A stretch of 64,000 nucleotides of DNA, from assembly GCA_965226185.1 (NCBI GenBank), contig CBDDCT010000007.1:1798001-1862000 (forward strand). The letters are read 5' to 3'. The notes below the pieces were generated by a model. That model saw nothing but the letters and a program-made list of their open reading frames with translations, did no database searches and was not told where the DNA came from. This document shows, piece after piece, positions 9,076 to 16,771 of the stretch. The translations under genes were made by a program, and so were the position numbers. Each line of letters begins with the position of its first letter. Position 1 is the stretch's first letter. This stretch comes from CBDCYS01 sp965226185. GTDB lineage: Bacteria > Acidobacteriota > Terriglobia > Bryobacterales > UBA6623.

Positions 9076-10046
9076 CTTTGCTTCCTCTCTAGAATAACCC
9101 GGCGGAGGGCCGGAACCGTCCGGCGATGATCACCACGGACGTAATAGCTCTCCCCGCCATCCGCGACCGTGCGAACCAGAATTGTCTTGTGCGGCCGGAA
9201 GTAATATCCCGGGCCGGTTTTCGGCAACTCCTTGTGAACGTCGCCTTGGATCGGCACAATGTCGAACACCGCGGTCGAGAAGTTGCGAATCACCCGTTGC
9301 TGCTGATGAGCTACGTTGCGAGCCATCGCAAGGGCTTTCAAGTAGACCTCCGGTCCCATGATGGCCGAACCGAAATTCAACATGACTCCGCCTTCCAGGT
9401 TCTCCACCGCGGCCGCAAAGATCAGAAAGTCGCGATAACTGGCGGTTCCCAGCGCCGCGCCGTCACAGTTTGGATGCTCGTGCGTGATGTCGTAGCCAAT
9501 CCCGGCATGAACGGTTACAGGGACCGAAAGCCGGTACGCCGCCGCGAATATGCTCAAATCCTTGTGCGGGTAGCCGCTGTCCAGGATCATGCGGCCAATG
9601 TTTTCGCCGAGGCCGAGGTCCAGCTTCGCCGCTTGTTTCGCCCACTCGTTCAGCAAACCGGTTTCCCGCCACAAGCCAAACTCGCCGCTTTGGATATAGC
9701 GAGCCACGCTCTCCGTCGTGGCGCCTATCCGTGCCAGCTCGTAGTCGTGGATGGCGCCCGCCCCATTCATGGCTATATGTGTGATGAACCCGCGCTCGAG
9801 CAGGTCAATGACATGCCGCGAGACACCCATCTTGATGACATGAGCTCCCATCATCAAAATGCGCGCCGAACCTCGCCCGGATGCCGCCAGCAGGCGCTCC
9901 GCCACGGTTTCGAGATCCCGGTGATGGAAGTCCGCGCCGTTATCGGCCAGGGGCAGCACATAGCTGACATCCATGTCGTGACTGCGCTCCGCCAGGGGAC
10001 GCAGCCGCAGCCGGGTTCGGTCAAAGATCGGATACTTCGATTTCAT
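9072..10046 (-). CDS. Deoxyhypusine-synthase-like protein in heptose operon
   Basis: A 324-residue cytosolic protein. It contains HVIKMGVSRHVIDLLERGF followed by MNGAGAIHDYELA, a His-rich middle (VTVHAGIGYDITHEHPNCDG), and NFGSAIMGPEVYLKALAMAR. These recall the Rossmann-type NAD-binding fold of the deoxyhypusine synthase superfamily, although bacteria make no hypusine. Its position, overlapping both the HAD phosphatase and the kinase genes by four bases, implies a linked function, presumably in making a heptose derivative. The family assignment is from memory of motifs and is only moderately sure; the reaction is unknown. Confidence 0.6.
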   Translation of the reverse strand: MKSKYPIFDRTRLRLRPLAERSHDMDVSYVLPLADNGADFHHRDLETVAERLLAASGRGSARILMMGAHVIKMGVSRHVIDLLERGFITHIAMNGAGAIHDYELARIGATTESVARYIQSGEFGLWRETGLLNEWAKQAAKLDLGLGENIGRMILDSGYPHKDLSIFAAAYRLSVPVTVHAGIGYDITHEHPNCDGAALGTASYRDFLIFAAAVENLEGGVMLNFGSAIMGPEVYLKALAMARNVAHQQQRVIRNFSTAVFDIVPIQGDVHKELPKTGPGYYFRPHKTILVRTVADGGESYYVRGDHRRTVPALRRVILERKQR

Positions 10047-10804
10047 GATGGGAACAACGTTTGCATCAACTCATCGTGCGCGGAAAAGTTCGGGATGATC
10101 CAGTCGGCTCCGACGTCTATAAGCCGCTTGCGCTTGATCTCGTCGACGCGGGCACAGAGTGGTTCGTCCGTGGCAACACCGACGGCAACGCCCCCGACTT
10201 GCTTGACGTTTTGGATCTCTACGTACCCGTCACCAAACGCCAGAAACTCTTCTCCCGCAAAATCACTTTCGCTGATGATCTTGTCGACGAGTATTTTTTT
10301 CGAAAACCGCTGGTAGTCGTCTAGTGCTCCAAAGACCCGGTCCTCGAAATAAGAGTCGATTTGAAGCAGCCGCGCTTCCTCCCTCAAGTATGGCTGGTCG
10401 GTCCCGCTGGCCAGGTAGAGCTGCAGATCACGATCCCTGAGCGCTTCAAGCAGCCGCCGCGCCCCGGGAACGAGAAGCTCGTCCGGGGCGAACGTACCGT
10501 TCCGAAGGCCTCCTACCCGGTCTTTGATCTTGTCGCTGAGCCGGCTCAAGTACATGTGCTTGTATTCGAGAGGTTCCAGCGGTTGACCCCCGCGCCGGCG
10601 AATTTGGGCGGACAACTCGATCATCTGATAAATCGTCTGCTTCCCCGTGAGGCGGCCAACGTAGTCCTCGACTGTATCCGTGAGATCTTGCTCGGACTCG
10701 CCGGTTTTGAGTTCCAGCAGAAGTTCGACCATCATAGGGACCATGACGTCGACCCAGCCGGAACGGATCAGCGACATTGTCCCGTCGAAATCAAACAGCA
10801 CCAC
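10043..10804 (-). CDS. HAD-superfamily phosphatase
   Basis: A haloacid-dehalogenase-type hydrolase with motif I VLFDFDGTMS, motif II LYLASGTDQ, a Lys-containing motif III region (RFSKKILVDKII) and motif IV AFGDGYVEI. A cap domain lies between motifs I and II. In this operon it may serve as the heptose 1,7-bisphosphate phosphatase, although it is not of the GmhB (HAD-IIIA) subtype. The start is uncertain: a GTG at 10804 just before motif I is used here, but it has no clear ribosome-binding site, and the frame stays open to a GTG at 11053 through unconserved sequence. The stop overlaps the next start by four bases. Confidence 0.68.
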   Translation of the reverse strand: MVLFDFDGTMSLIRSGWVDVMVPMMVELLLELKTGESEQDLTDTVEDYVGRLTGKQTIYQMIELSAQIRRRGGQPLEPLEYKHMYLSRLSDKIKDRVGGLRNGTFAPDELLVPGARRLLEALRDRDLQLYLASGTDQPYLREEARLLQIDSYFEDRVFGALDDYQRFSKKILVDKIISESDFAGEEFLAFGDGYVEIQNVKQVGGVAVGVATDEPLCARVDEIKRKRLIDVGADWIIPNFSAHDELMQTLFPS

Positions 10805-11166
10805 CCGCGCACGGCTTGCGTCAAGCGTGGCGCCCCTACATTTCGATCGAATTTTGAACAGTCTCCATGTCTTGCACGGGGCGCAATACAAGCGGGCGAA
10901 GCCGCGGCCAAGGCGGGTTTGAATCGGACCACCCAGCAGCCCACGCTTGAAGCCTCGGCCTCGCGGGGCCGGCCAACCCCAAGATGCTGAGCTTGCGGGA
11001 CGGCGAAGGACCCTGGCCCGAGTCAAGCCGTCAGGCCCAATTCTTGAAGGCACCCTCGCAACAGGAAAATCCCAGCCGAGACCGAAGAGCCTCTGACCGC
11101 TTCCGGCGGCTCCTCAAACTTGATCTCTACTGCTTCTCACCCCAGACACGAGCTTCGCACGAAAGC

Positions 11167-12384
11167 CTACCGGCTGTCGAGCGCCGCGCCTCGGGCCAGT
11201 GCCGGCCCATCGCGAAGTCCCACCGTCGGCATCAGGATTCGCGTTCTCCGATAGTAGAGATCGCCAAGTCTCGGGAAAAGATTAAGCGCCCTGACAACCG
11301 CCGAACCGGCTGATCGCCGGCACAACAGCCGCGAAGCGGCATTCCCCCACATCTGAGTCGCCCGGAAGCCCTGCCGCCACCAGGTTTCGTAGATCCCGCG
11401 GGCGCCCTCAAAGTCCATGTCCCCCCTCATCCATAGCCCTGTAACCTCGCCACACGCCCACCCGGAACGCAGCGCGGCGGCAACGCCAATGCCGAGAAAC
11501 GGTGGCATCACGCCCGCGCTGTCTCCCGCCATGAAGACTCCCTTCACCACTTGCCGCTTTGGCCGAAACGGGATTTGACTGATCACCATCAAAGTTCCCT
11601 CGACAGGGTCAGCCCCGCTCATCCAGCGCGCAAAGCCCGGGTTGCCGCGCCCCACGGCTTCAAGCAACCGCGCGGGACTGCCGCCGCTTTCTTGAAGGGC
11701 CTTCTTGGTCGCCAGCAGGCAGACATTCGTTTGGCCGCCCTCGACCCCGACGACCCCGCAGTAGCCCCCACGAAACAGATAGAGATCCACGCGGTCCGCA
11801 CGGGCCGCGTGGACCGCGCCACGAAAGTGACGCTTGACGCCGATGTAGGGGTTCGATCGCGTGACGAACTCCCTTCCAAGGATGCGGTCAATCGCGGACC
11901 GCTTGCCCCAGGCCCCGATCACCGCTTTCGAGTGGATCACGGTTTCCTGGGACTCGGCCGTCACTCGACTCCGATAGCCGTTCTGTTCGTTGCCGTCGAT
12001 CGCAAGAACGATCGAGCCCATCATGGTCTGGGTTCCCAGCTCAACCGCGCGCTTCAGCAGAGTGGAATCAAGCGCCCGGCGGCTCAACCCAAGCCCCTCC
12101 CGGCCGAGAAGTAACTCGTAACGCGAGCCCGCCATTGTGTGCATTCGAAGGCGCCGAACCCTGCTGGGACCCAGGCTCGCAACCTGCCCGGAAACACCAA
12201 GCTCATCGAGCGACTCAAGGGCTTCTCCTGAAAGGAATTCACCGCAGAATCTTTGCGGAGATCCAGAAGCCTTGTCCACAAGCGTGACCTCGATACCCGC
12301 TTGACGCAGCGCAATCGCAGCCGCGCAGCCAGCCACGCCGGCGCCGATCACCAGAACGTTGGTTTCAGTCGAAGCCACGGTCAC
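11167..12384 (-). CDS. FAD-dependent oxidoreductase (geranylgeranyl-reductase-like)
   Basis: A 405-residue flavoprotein of the p-hydroxybenzoate hydroxylase/geranylgeranyl reductase class. The N-terminus has the Rossmann dinucleotide site VLVIGAGVAGCAAAIALRQ and an acidic strand end (VTLVDKASG); the second FAD motif is AGDSAGVMPPFLGIGVAAA near residue 280. It overlaps the upstream methyltransferase gene by four bases, so the two are co-translated. Such oxidoreductase/methyltransferase pairs are commonly found beside type III polyketide synthases in bacteria, but no synthase is seen here. The substrate is unknown. Confidence 0.8.
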   Translation of the reverse strand: MTVASTETNVLVIGAGVAGCAAAIALRQAGIEVTLVDKASGSPQRFCGEFLSGEALESLDELGVSGQVASLGPSRVRRLRMHTMAGSRYELLLGREGLGLSRRALDSTLLKRAVELGTQTMMGSIVLAIDGNEQNGYRSRVTAESQETVIHSKAVIGAWGKRSAIDRILGREFVTRSNPYIGVKRHFRGAVHAARADRVDLYLFRGGYCGVVGVEGGQTNVCLLATKKALQESGGSPARLLEAVGRGNPGFARWMSGADPVEGTLMVISQIPFRPKRQVVKGVFMAGDSAGVMPPFLGIGVAAALRSGWACGEVTGLWMRGDMDFEGARGIYETWWRQGFRATQMWGNAASRLLCRRSAGSAVVRALNLFPRLGDLYYRRTRILMPTVGLRDGPALARGAALDSR

Positions 12385-13136
12385 TCAGACGCCTTCTCAG
12401 CAACGATCGGGCCAGCAATGATCGTCATTCGATAGTAAATCCAGTCTATGTGAATGCGAGCTTGCCGGCAGCCCGCCTTGTCCAAAATCGCTCGCATTTC
12501 CACCCCAGTGTAGGCACGAAGCAATGACACCCTGCCATCGTGGCGGGTCAGAGGGCTGCGAGCCAGCAACGGAGTAGTCAGGCGAAAAAAGAGGCAGGGA
12601 ACCCGATCGCGGACCAAATCGTTGAGAAGCACCGCTCCCCTGCACGCGCGGACGAACATGGGGATCATCTCCGACAGGGTCTCCGGCTTGAAGTGGTGCA
12701 GAAACAAAGTCGAAATCACGAAGTCGAAAGCATCCGCTCGAAACGGCAAGGAATTGGCGTCAGACCGCACAAGCTCGATCTCGGAATAGCCGGCGATGAC
12801 GTGCCGCGCGATCCGCAGATGACGTGCGTTATTGTCGAGCGCAACAATGCGAACCGTCTTCCGATTGCGGCGGGCCCATCTGGCAATAGCGACAGGCGTG
12901 GTGGCCGCGCCCGATCCGACGTCCAGTATGCTGACCGGCTTCTCTCGGTCGAGGCGCCGTATTCGCTTGAACAGATACTTGCGGAGAAACGCCCCGCCGC
13001 CCAGCCAGCGATTGATGCGGGTCAGGTCACGGAGGCTTTGCGTTGCTTCGTCCAGTGAACCTTCGTTGAGATCGAGTAATTCTTCTTCATCGACCCGTTC
13101 GCGGATCGCTGTCCATCGGGATAAGAGGGGAATCAT
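12381..13136 (-). CDS. Class I SAM-dependent methyltransferase
   Basis: About 251 residues from the ATG at 13136. An N-terminal helical segment (RERVDEEELLDLNEGSLDEA, then LTRINRWLGG) precedes the SAM-binding motif ILDVGSGAATTPVAIARWAR; further motifs are IVALDNNARHLRIARH and FDFVISTLFLHHF. This N-terminal form is typical of methyltransferases paired with geranylgeranyl-reductase-like oxidoreductases. The gene overlaps the FAD oxidoreductase by four bases. A longer frame starting at 13223 adds 29 residues without conserved features, so the start is tentative. Confidence 0.75.
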   Translation of the reverse strand: MIPLLSRWTAIRERVDEEELLDLNEGSLDEATQSLRDLTRINRWLGGGAFLRKYLFKRIRRLDREKPVSILDVGSGAATTPVAIARWARRNRKTVRIVALDNNARHLRIARHVIAGYSEIELVRSDANSLPFRADAFDFVISTLFLHHFKPETLSEMIPMFVRACRGAVLLNDLVRDRVPCLFFRLTTPLLARSPLTRHDGRVSLLRAYTGVEMRAILDKAGCRQARIHIDWIYYRMTIIAGPIVAEKASE

Positions 13137-13261
13137 TACGCCACGCGCCTGTGGAGGTTCCCTTCCAAAGCAGACCACCTTTCCGTTCGCATGACGGTGC
13201 ATCCCCAGCCGGGTCCGCGACAACGGCGTGGACCTCGGGACACTCGGTAGAATATCAGGGA

Positions 13262-13861
13262 ATGCGCTGGTTCCTCTCGCGAAGCACGCCCGCCGTCGAT
13301 CGGCTCTTGTTAGTCGAAAGCGGACCCCGAAGCGTCGCCGAGGCCGTTGTCCCGCGCATCAGGAAACTGTTTGGCGAGGACGTTCCGATTGACTTGTTGA
13401 CCTGCCTTCGAACCGACCCCAAAGGCCTGACCAGCAACGGCGCCGTGCTGAACGCCAGCCAAAACCAAGACGCCCGGGCGTCCAAGGTGTGGCGTGTGAT
13501 CGATTGTCCCGACACCGATTCTCGTTGGGAACTGCTGTGGCGCATTCGCTACGAGCGTCATTCCGTGACGGCAATCATCTGTGCGGGCAGCCCCATCATG
13601 ATGCCCTGGAAACTGGCAACGCTCGCACTGCTGCCGTCAAAGTTTCTCATCATCAACGAGAACGCTGATTTCTTCTGGCTCGACCGCGGCCAATTCAGCG
13701 CACTCGCCAGCCTGCTAGCCCAGCGCGCCGGCTTGCAGCAGGACCTGGCCGTGCGAATCGTCGGACGCGCCATCCTATTCCCCTTGACCCTGATTTATTT
13801 GCTTGGATTCGCGGCCTGGGTGCATGGCAGAAGACTAGTCAGGACACGACTGGGCCGCTAG
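13262..13861 (+). CDS. Hypothetical protein with C-terminal membrane segment
   Basis: About 199 residues from the ATG at 13262, which has a CAGGGA just upstream. The N-terminal half alternates beta strands and helices (DRLLLVESGPRSVAEAVVPR, then DVPIDLLTCL), recalling a Rossmann or GT9-like subdomain. Near the C-terminus a hydrophobic stretch (ILFPLTLIYLLGFAAWV) should be a membrane helix, ended by basic residues. No family is recognised with confidence. It diverges from the methyltransferase gene at 13136. Confidence 0.6.
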   Translation: MRWFLSRSTPAVDRLLLVESGPRSVAEAVVPRIRKLFGEDVPIDLLTCLRTDPKGLTSNGAVLNASQNQDARASKVWRVIDCPDTDSRWELLWRIRYERHSVTAIICAGSPIMMPWKLATLALLPSKFLIINENADFFWLDRGQFSALASLLAQRAGLQQDLAVRIVGRAILFPLTLIYLLGFAAWVHGRRLVRTRLGR

Positions 13862-14177
13862 CTGGCCTCTGCTGACTTCTCCCCCGCTCTCACGAGGGAG
13901 ATCTCCCCAGCTAAGGCGAGCTAATGCCGGTTCCGGTTTTGCGGCCGCCGCGGCAGCACCAGGACGGTCTACTCTTCGGGGACGAGAATCGAGGCTGTTT
14001 CCGGATTCGCCAGATGCAGGTAGAAGTCGGCTAGCAACCGCAACCGGCACAACCGGCGCACCGATTTGACGCTACCCCGAGCCCGACCCTATACTAAAAG
14101 TTGATCGGCCTGCTGGGCTTGGGTGATGTTGATGCCGGGAAGGGCAGAGGCGATGACAGAGTCCGTCGGCTGAGGCG
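13862..14177. other. Intergenic stretch before the tRNA cluster
   Basis: About 316 bases without a convincing gene. Short open frames here have no ribosome-binding site or recognisable residues. A TTGAGC/TATCAT promoter for the tRNA genes begins at its end. Confidence 0.5.
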
Positions 14178-14207
14178 TTGAGCCGCATCTTCCGTCTGAG
14201 CTATCAT
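14178..14207 (+). promoter_or_regulatory. Candidate sigma-70 promoter of the tRNA-tuf operon
   Basis: A -35-like TTGAGC at 14178-14183 and a -10-like TATCAT at 14202-14207 are separated by 18 bases and lie 17 bases before tRNA-Thr. Assigned by eye only. Confidence 0.45.
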
Positions 14208-14223
14208 GTATAGGTCTGTCCGC

Positions 14224-14300
<77 letters not shown>

Positions 14301-14380
14301 GTTGTCCGCGTAGCTGATTCAGGAACGATTCCAGGAAAAATCCTTAGGAGTGGCCTGGCGGTAAAACTCGAACGGTTTCG

Positions 14381-14455
14381 GCGGGAGTAACTCAATGGTA
14401 GAGTCACAGCCTTCCAAGCTGTTGGTTGCGGGTTCGATCCCCGTCTCCCGCTCCA
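14381..14455 (+). tRNA. tRNA-Gly (anticodon TCC)
   Basis: Acceptor GCGGGAG pairs with CTCCCGC; the anticodon loop CTTCCAA gives TCC; the T-loop GGTTCGATCC is canonical; CCA is encoded. Eighty bases after tRNA-Thr(TGT). Confidence 0.95.
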
Positions 14456-14491
14456 GGCAGTACCTTCCTTAGGCTCGTGGGGCAGTGATGG

Positions 14492-14567
<76 letters not shown>

Positions 14568-14640
14568 GCGAGCCGGACAGGCTGCCCCGCGACACCTGGC
14601 TCCGCGGTCACGACGTGGTGGCGAGCGAACAGGAACCCCC

Positions 14641-14682
14641 GTCAAGGAGAGTATTGAGTTTGTCAAGGAGAGTATTGAGTTA
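14641..14682 (+). repeat. Tandem 21-bp direct duplication
   Basis: Two consecutive copies of a 21-base unit that starts GTCAAGGAGAG and ends TATTGAGTT plus one base (T in the first copy, A in the second). They lie directly before tRNA-Tyr, in the spacer that follows tRNA-Thr(GGT). Confidence 0.9.
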
Positions 14683-14683
14683 A

Positions 14684-14770
14684 GGACGGGTAGCCGAGTG
14701 GTCAAAGGCGGCAGACTGTAAATCTGCTGGACACAGTCCTACGGAGGTTCGAATCCTCCCCCGTCCACCA
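14684..14770 (+). tRNA. tRNA-Tyr (anticodon GTA)
   Basis: A class II tRNA with a long variable arm. Acceptor GGACGGG pairs with CCCGTCC; the anticodon loop CTGTAAA gives GTA; the T-loop GGTTCGAATCC is canonical; ACCA is encoded. It precedes tuf by 79 bases. Confidence 0.95.
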
Positions 14771-14849
14771 CGACGCCTGTCCGCGCAAGACGCTGAAGAG
14801 CACGGCACGGGACCTCTGAACTACCGAGGTCCAAATCGGAGAACAAGCG

Positions 14850-16037
14850 ATGGCGAAGGAGAAATTCGATCGCAGCATGCCGCACGTGAACGTGGGGACG
14901 ATCGGCCATATTGACCATGGCAAGACGACCCTGACGGCGGCCATCACGAAAGTTTTGCAGAAATACGATTCCAGCGTGGCGTTCCGCTCGTTCGATTCGA
15001 TCGACAACGCACCGGAAGAAAAGGCCCGCGGCATCACGATCGCCGTGGCGCACGTCGAGTACCGGACGTCGAACCGCCACTACGCGCATGTCGATTGTCC
15101 CGGCCACGCCGACTACATCAAGAACATGATCACCGGCGCGGCGCAGATGGACGGCGCCATTCTGGTCGTCGCCGCCACCGACGGTCCGATGCCGCAGACC
15201 CGCGAGCACATTCTGCTGGCGCGGCAGGTGGGCGTGCCCTACGTCGTGGTGTTTCTCAACAAGTGCGACGCGGTGGATGATCCCGAGCTGCTGGAGCTGG
15301 TGGAGATGGAAGTGCGCGAGCTGCTGTCGAGCTACGACTTCCCGGGCGATGACATTCCGGTCGTGCTGGGCTCGGCGCTGAAGGCGCTCGACGGCGACCC
15401 CGAAGCCGAGAAAGACATCGAGAAGCTGATGCAGGCGGTGGATGAATACATTCCAACGCCGAAGCGCGAGAAGGACAAGCCGTTCTTGATGCCGATCGAG
15501 GACATTTTCTCGATTTCAGGGCGCGGCACGGTGGTGACGGGGCGAATCGAGCGCGGCATCGTCAAGGTCGGCGAGGAAATGGAGATCGTCGGTTTCCGTG
15601 AGACGCAGAAGAAAGTGATCACGGGCGTGGAGATGTTCAAGAAGCTGCTGGACCAGGGCGAGGCGGGCGACAACGTGGGGCTGCTGGTGCGGGGCTTGGA
15701 GAAGGACGAAGTGGAGCGCGGCCAGGTGGTGGCGAAGCCCAAGTCGATCACGCCGCACACCAAATTCAAGGGCGAGGTGTACGTGCTGAAGAAGGACGAG
15801 GGCGGGCGGCACACGCCGTTCTTCAACGGCTACCGTCCGCAGTTTTATTTCCGCACGACGGACGTGACCGGGGTGGCGCAACTGCCGGAAGGGACCGAGA
15901 TGGTGATGCCGGGCGACAACGTCGCCATGAGCGTGGAGCTGATCTCCCCGGTGGCGATGGAGAAGGGACTGCGCTTCGCCATCCGCGAAGGCAGCCGCAC
16001 CATCGGCGCCGGCACGGTCGCGGAGATTATCGAGTAA
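14850..16037 (+). CDS. tuf: Elongation factor Tu
   Basis: A 395-residue EF-Tu, full length for the family. It has the P-loop GHIDHGKTTLT (Ile in place of the more usual Val), switch I RGITIAVAHVEY, switch II DCPGHADY, and the guanine motif NKCD. EF-Tu carries aminoacyl-tRNAs to the ribosome A site in the cytosol. The start ATG has GGAGA nine bases upstream. It follows four tRNA genes, an order resembling the E. coli tufB operon, and precedes rpmG. Confidence 0.98.
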   Translation: MAKEKFDRSMPHVNVGTIGHIDHGKTTLTAAITKVLQKYDSSVAFRSFDSIDNAPEEKARGITIAVAHVEYRTSNRHYAHVDCPGHADYIKNMITGAAQMDGAILVVAATDGPMPQTREHILLARQVGVPYVVVFLNKCDAVDDPELLELVEMEVRELLSSYDFPGDDIPVVLGSALKALDGDPEAEKDIEKLMQAVDEYIPTPKREKDKPFLMPIEDIFSISGRGTVVTGRIERGIVKVGEEMEIVGFRETQKKVITGVEMFKKLLDQGEAGDNVGLLVRGLEKDEVERGQVVAKPKSITPHTKFKGEVYVLKKDEGGRHTPFFNGYRPQFYFRTTDVTGVAQLPEGTEMVMPGDNVAMSVELISPVAMEKGLRFAIREGSRTIGAGTVAEIIE

Positions 16038-16111
16038 GCGGAAAGAAACCGCGCGGCCGGTGAGACTGCTCAAGAAACGCCCGGCGCCGAGAGGGAAACG
16101 AGGAGATTGAC

Positions 16112-16264
16112 GTGGCACGAGAGACCATCATTCTGGAATGCACGGAAACGAAGGACCGCAACTACACGACCACGAAGAACAAGAAGACGACTCGCGGACG
16201 CCTGGAGCTAAAGAAATATTGCCCGCGCCTGCGCAGGCACACTCTGCACCGGGAAACAAAGTAG
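16112..16264 (+). CDS. rpmG: Ribosomal protein L33
   Basis: A 50-residue basic protein starting at a GTG preceded by GAGGAGA. It reads VARETIILECTETKDRNYTT, then a Lys-rich loop, then LELKKYCPRLRRHTLHRETK, a recognisable L33. It has only two Cys residues and lacks the full CxxC pairs, so it is of the zinc-free type. It is a component of the 50S subunit and lies in the conserved tuf-rpmG-tRNA-Trp-secE-nusG order. Confidence 0.93.
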   Translation: MARETIILECTETKDRNYTTTKNKKTTRGRLELKKYCPRLRRHTLHRETK

Positions 16265-16338
16265 CGGGGCGGCAAGTACGTTCTGACGCCCCGGTTCTTG
16301 TGAGTTCCACGGAGGTTAGGCATCGGCGGAACGAGTTC

Positions 16339-16413
16339 AGGGGCGTAGGTTCAACGGTAGACCAGCGGTCTCCAAAACCGCGAGTGGGGGTTCGAATCCC
16401 TCCGCCCCTGCCA
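16339..16413 (+). tRNA. tRNA-Trp (anticodon CCA)
   Basis: Acceptor AGGGGCG pairs with CGCCCCT; the anticodon loop CTCCAAA carries CCA; the T-loop GGTTCGAATCC is canonical; GCCA ends it. Lies between rpmG and secE, as in many bacteria. Confidence 0.96.
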
Positions 16414-16480
16414 CATCTTGAGATGGCGGCGAAAAGCGGCAATGCAGCGGAAAGTGAGCAACTAAGCAAAGAGCGATTCT

Positions 16481-16753
16481 ATGGCAACAGTAGCCAAGGC
16501 GAAGCAGGCATCACAGGGTGGTGTCATGGGTACGATCAGCGGGGTCAAGGATTGGCCTACCCGCTTCCGTAGCTATACGGACGGCTTGAAGCGGGAAATG
16601 CGCCTGGTGACCTGGCCCGGCAAGAAACAAGTTCAGGCGACCACCGGGGTCGTCCTGGTGACGGTTTTTATTTTTGCCTTTTACTTTGGCGTCGTCGATT
16701 ATGTGCTGACCTACCTTCAGAACATACTCTACGACTATTTCATCGGCAGGTAA
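16481..16753 (+). CDS. secE: Preprotein translocase subunit SecE
   Basis: A 90-residue protein with the SecE signature: an amphipathic segment (YTDGLKREMRLVTWPGKKQV) and one C-terminal membrane helix (GVVLVTVFIFAFYFGVVDYV). SecE clamps the SecY channel in the inner membrane. The N-terminal 30 residues are low in conservation. The start ATG is preceded by AAAGAG. It sits directly before nusG, its usual partner. Confidence 0.95.
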   Translation: MATVAKAKQASQGGVMGTISGVKDWPTRFRSYTDGLKREMRLVTWPGKKQVQATTGVVLVTVFIFAFYFGVVDYVLTYLQNILYDYFIGR

Positions 16754-16771
16754 CTTTAGGCAGGCGGTCCC

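Noticed and set aside
14641..14682. The 21-bp tandem duplication as part of a CRISPR array
   Set aside because: Only two units with no spacers; no cas genes are in the window.
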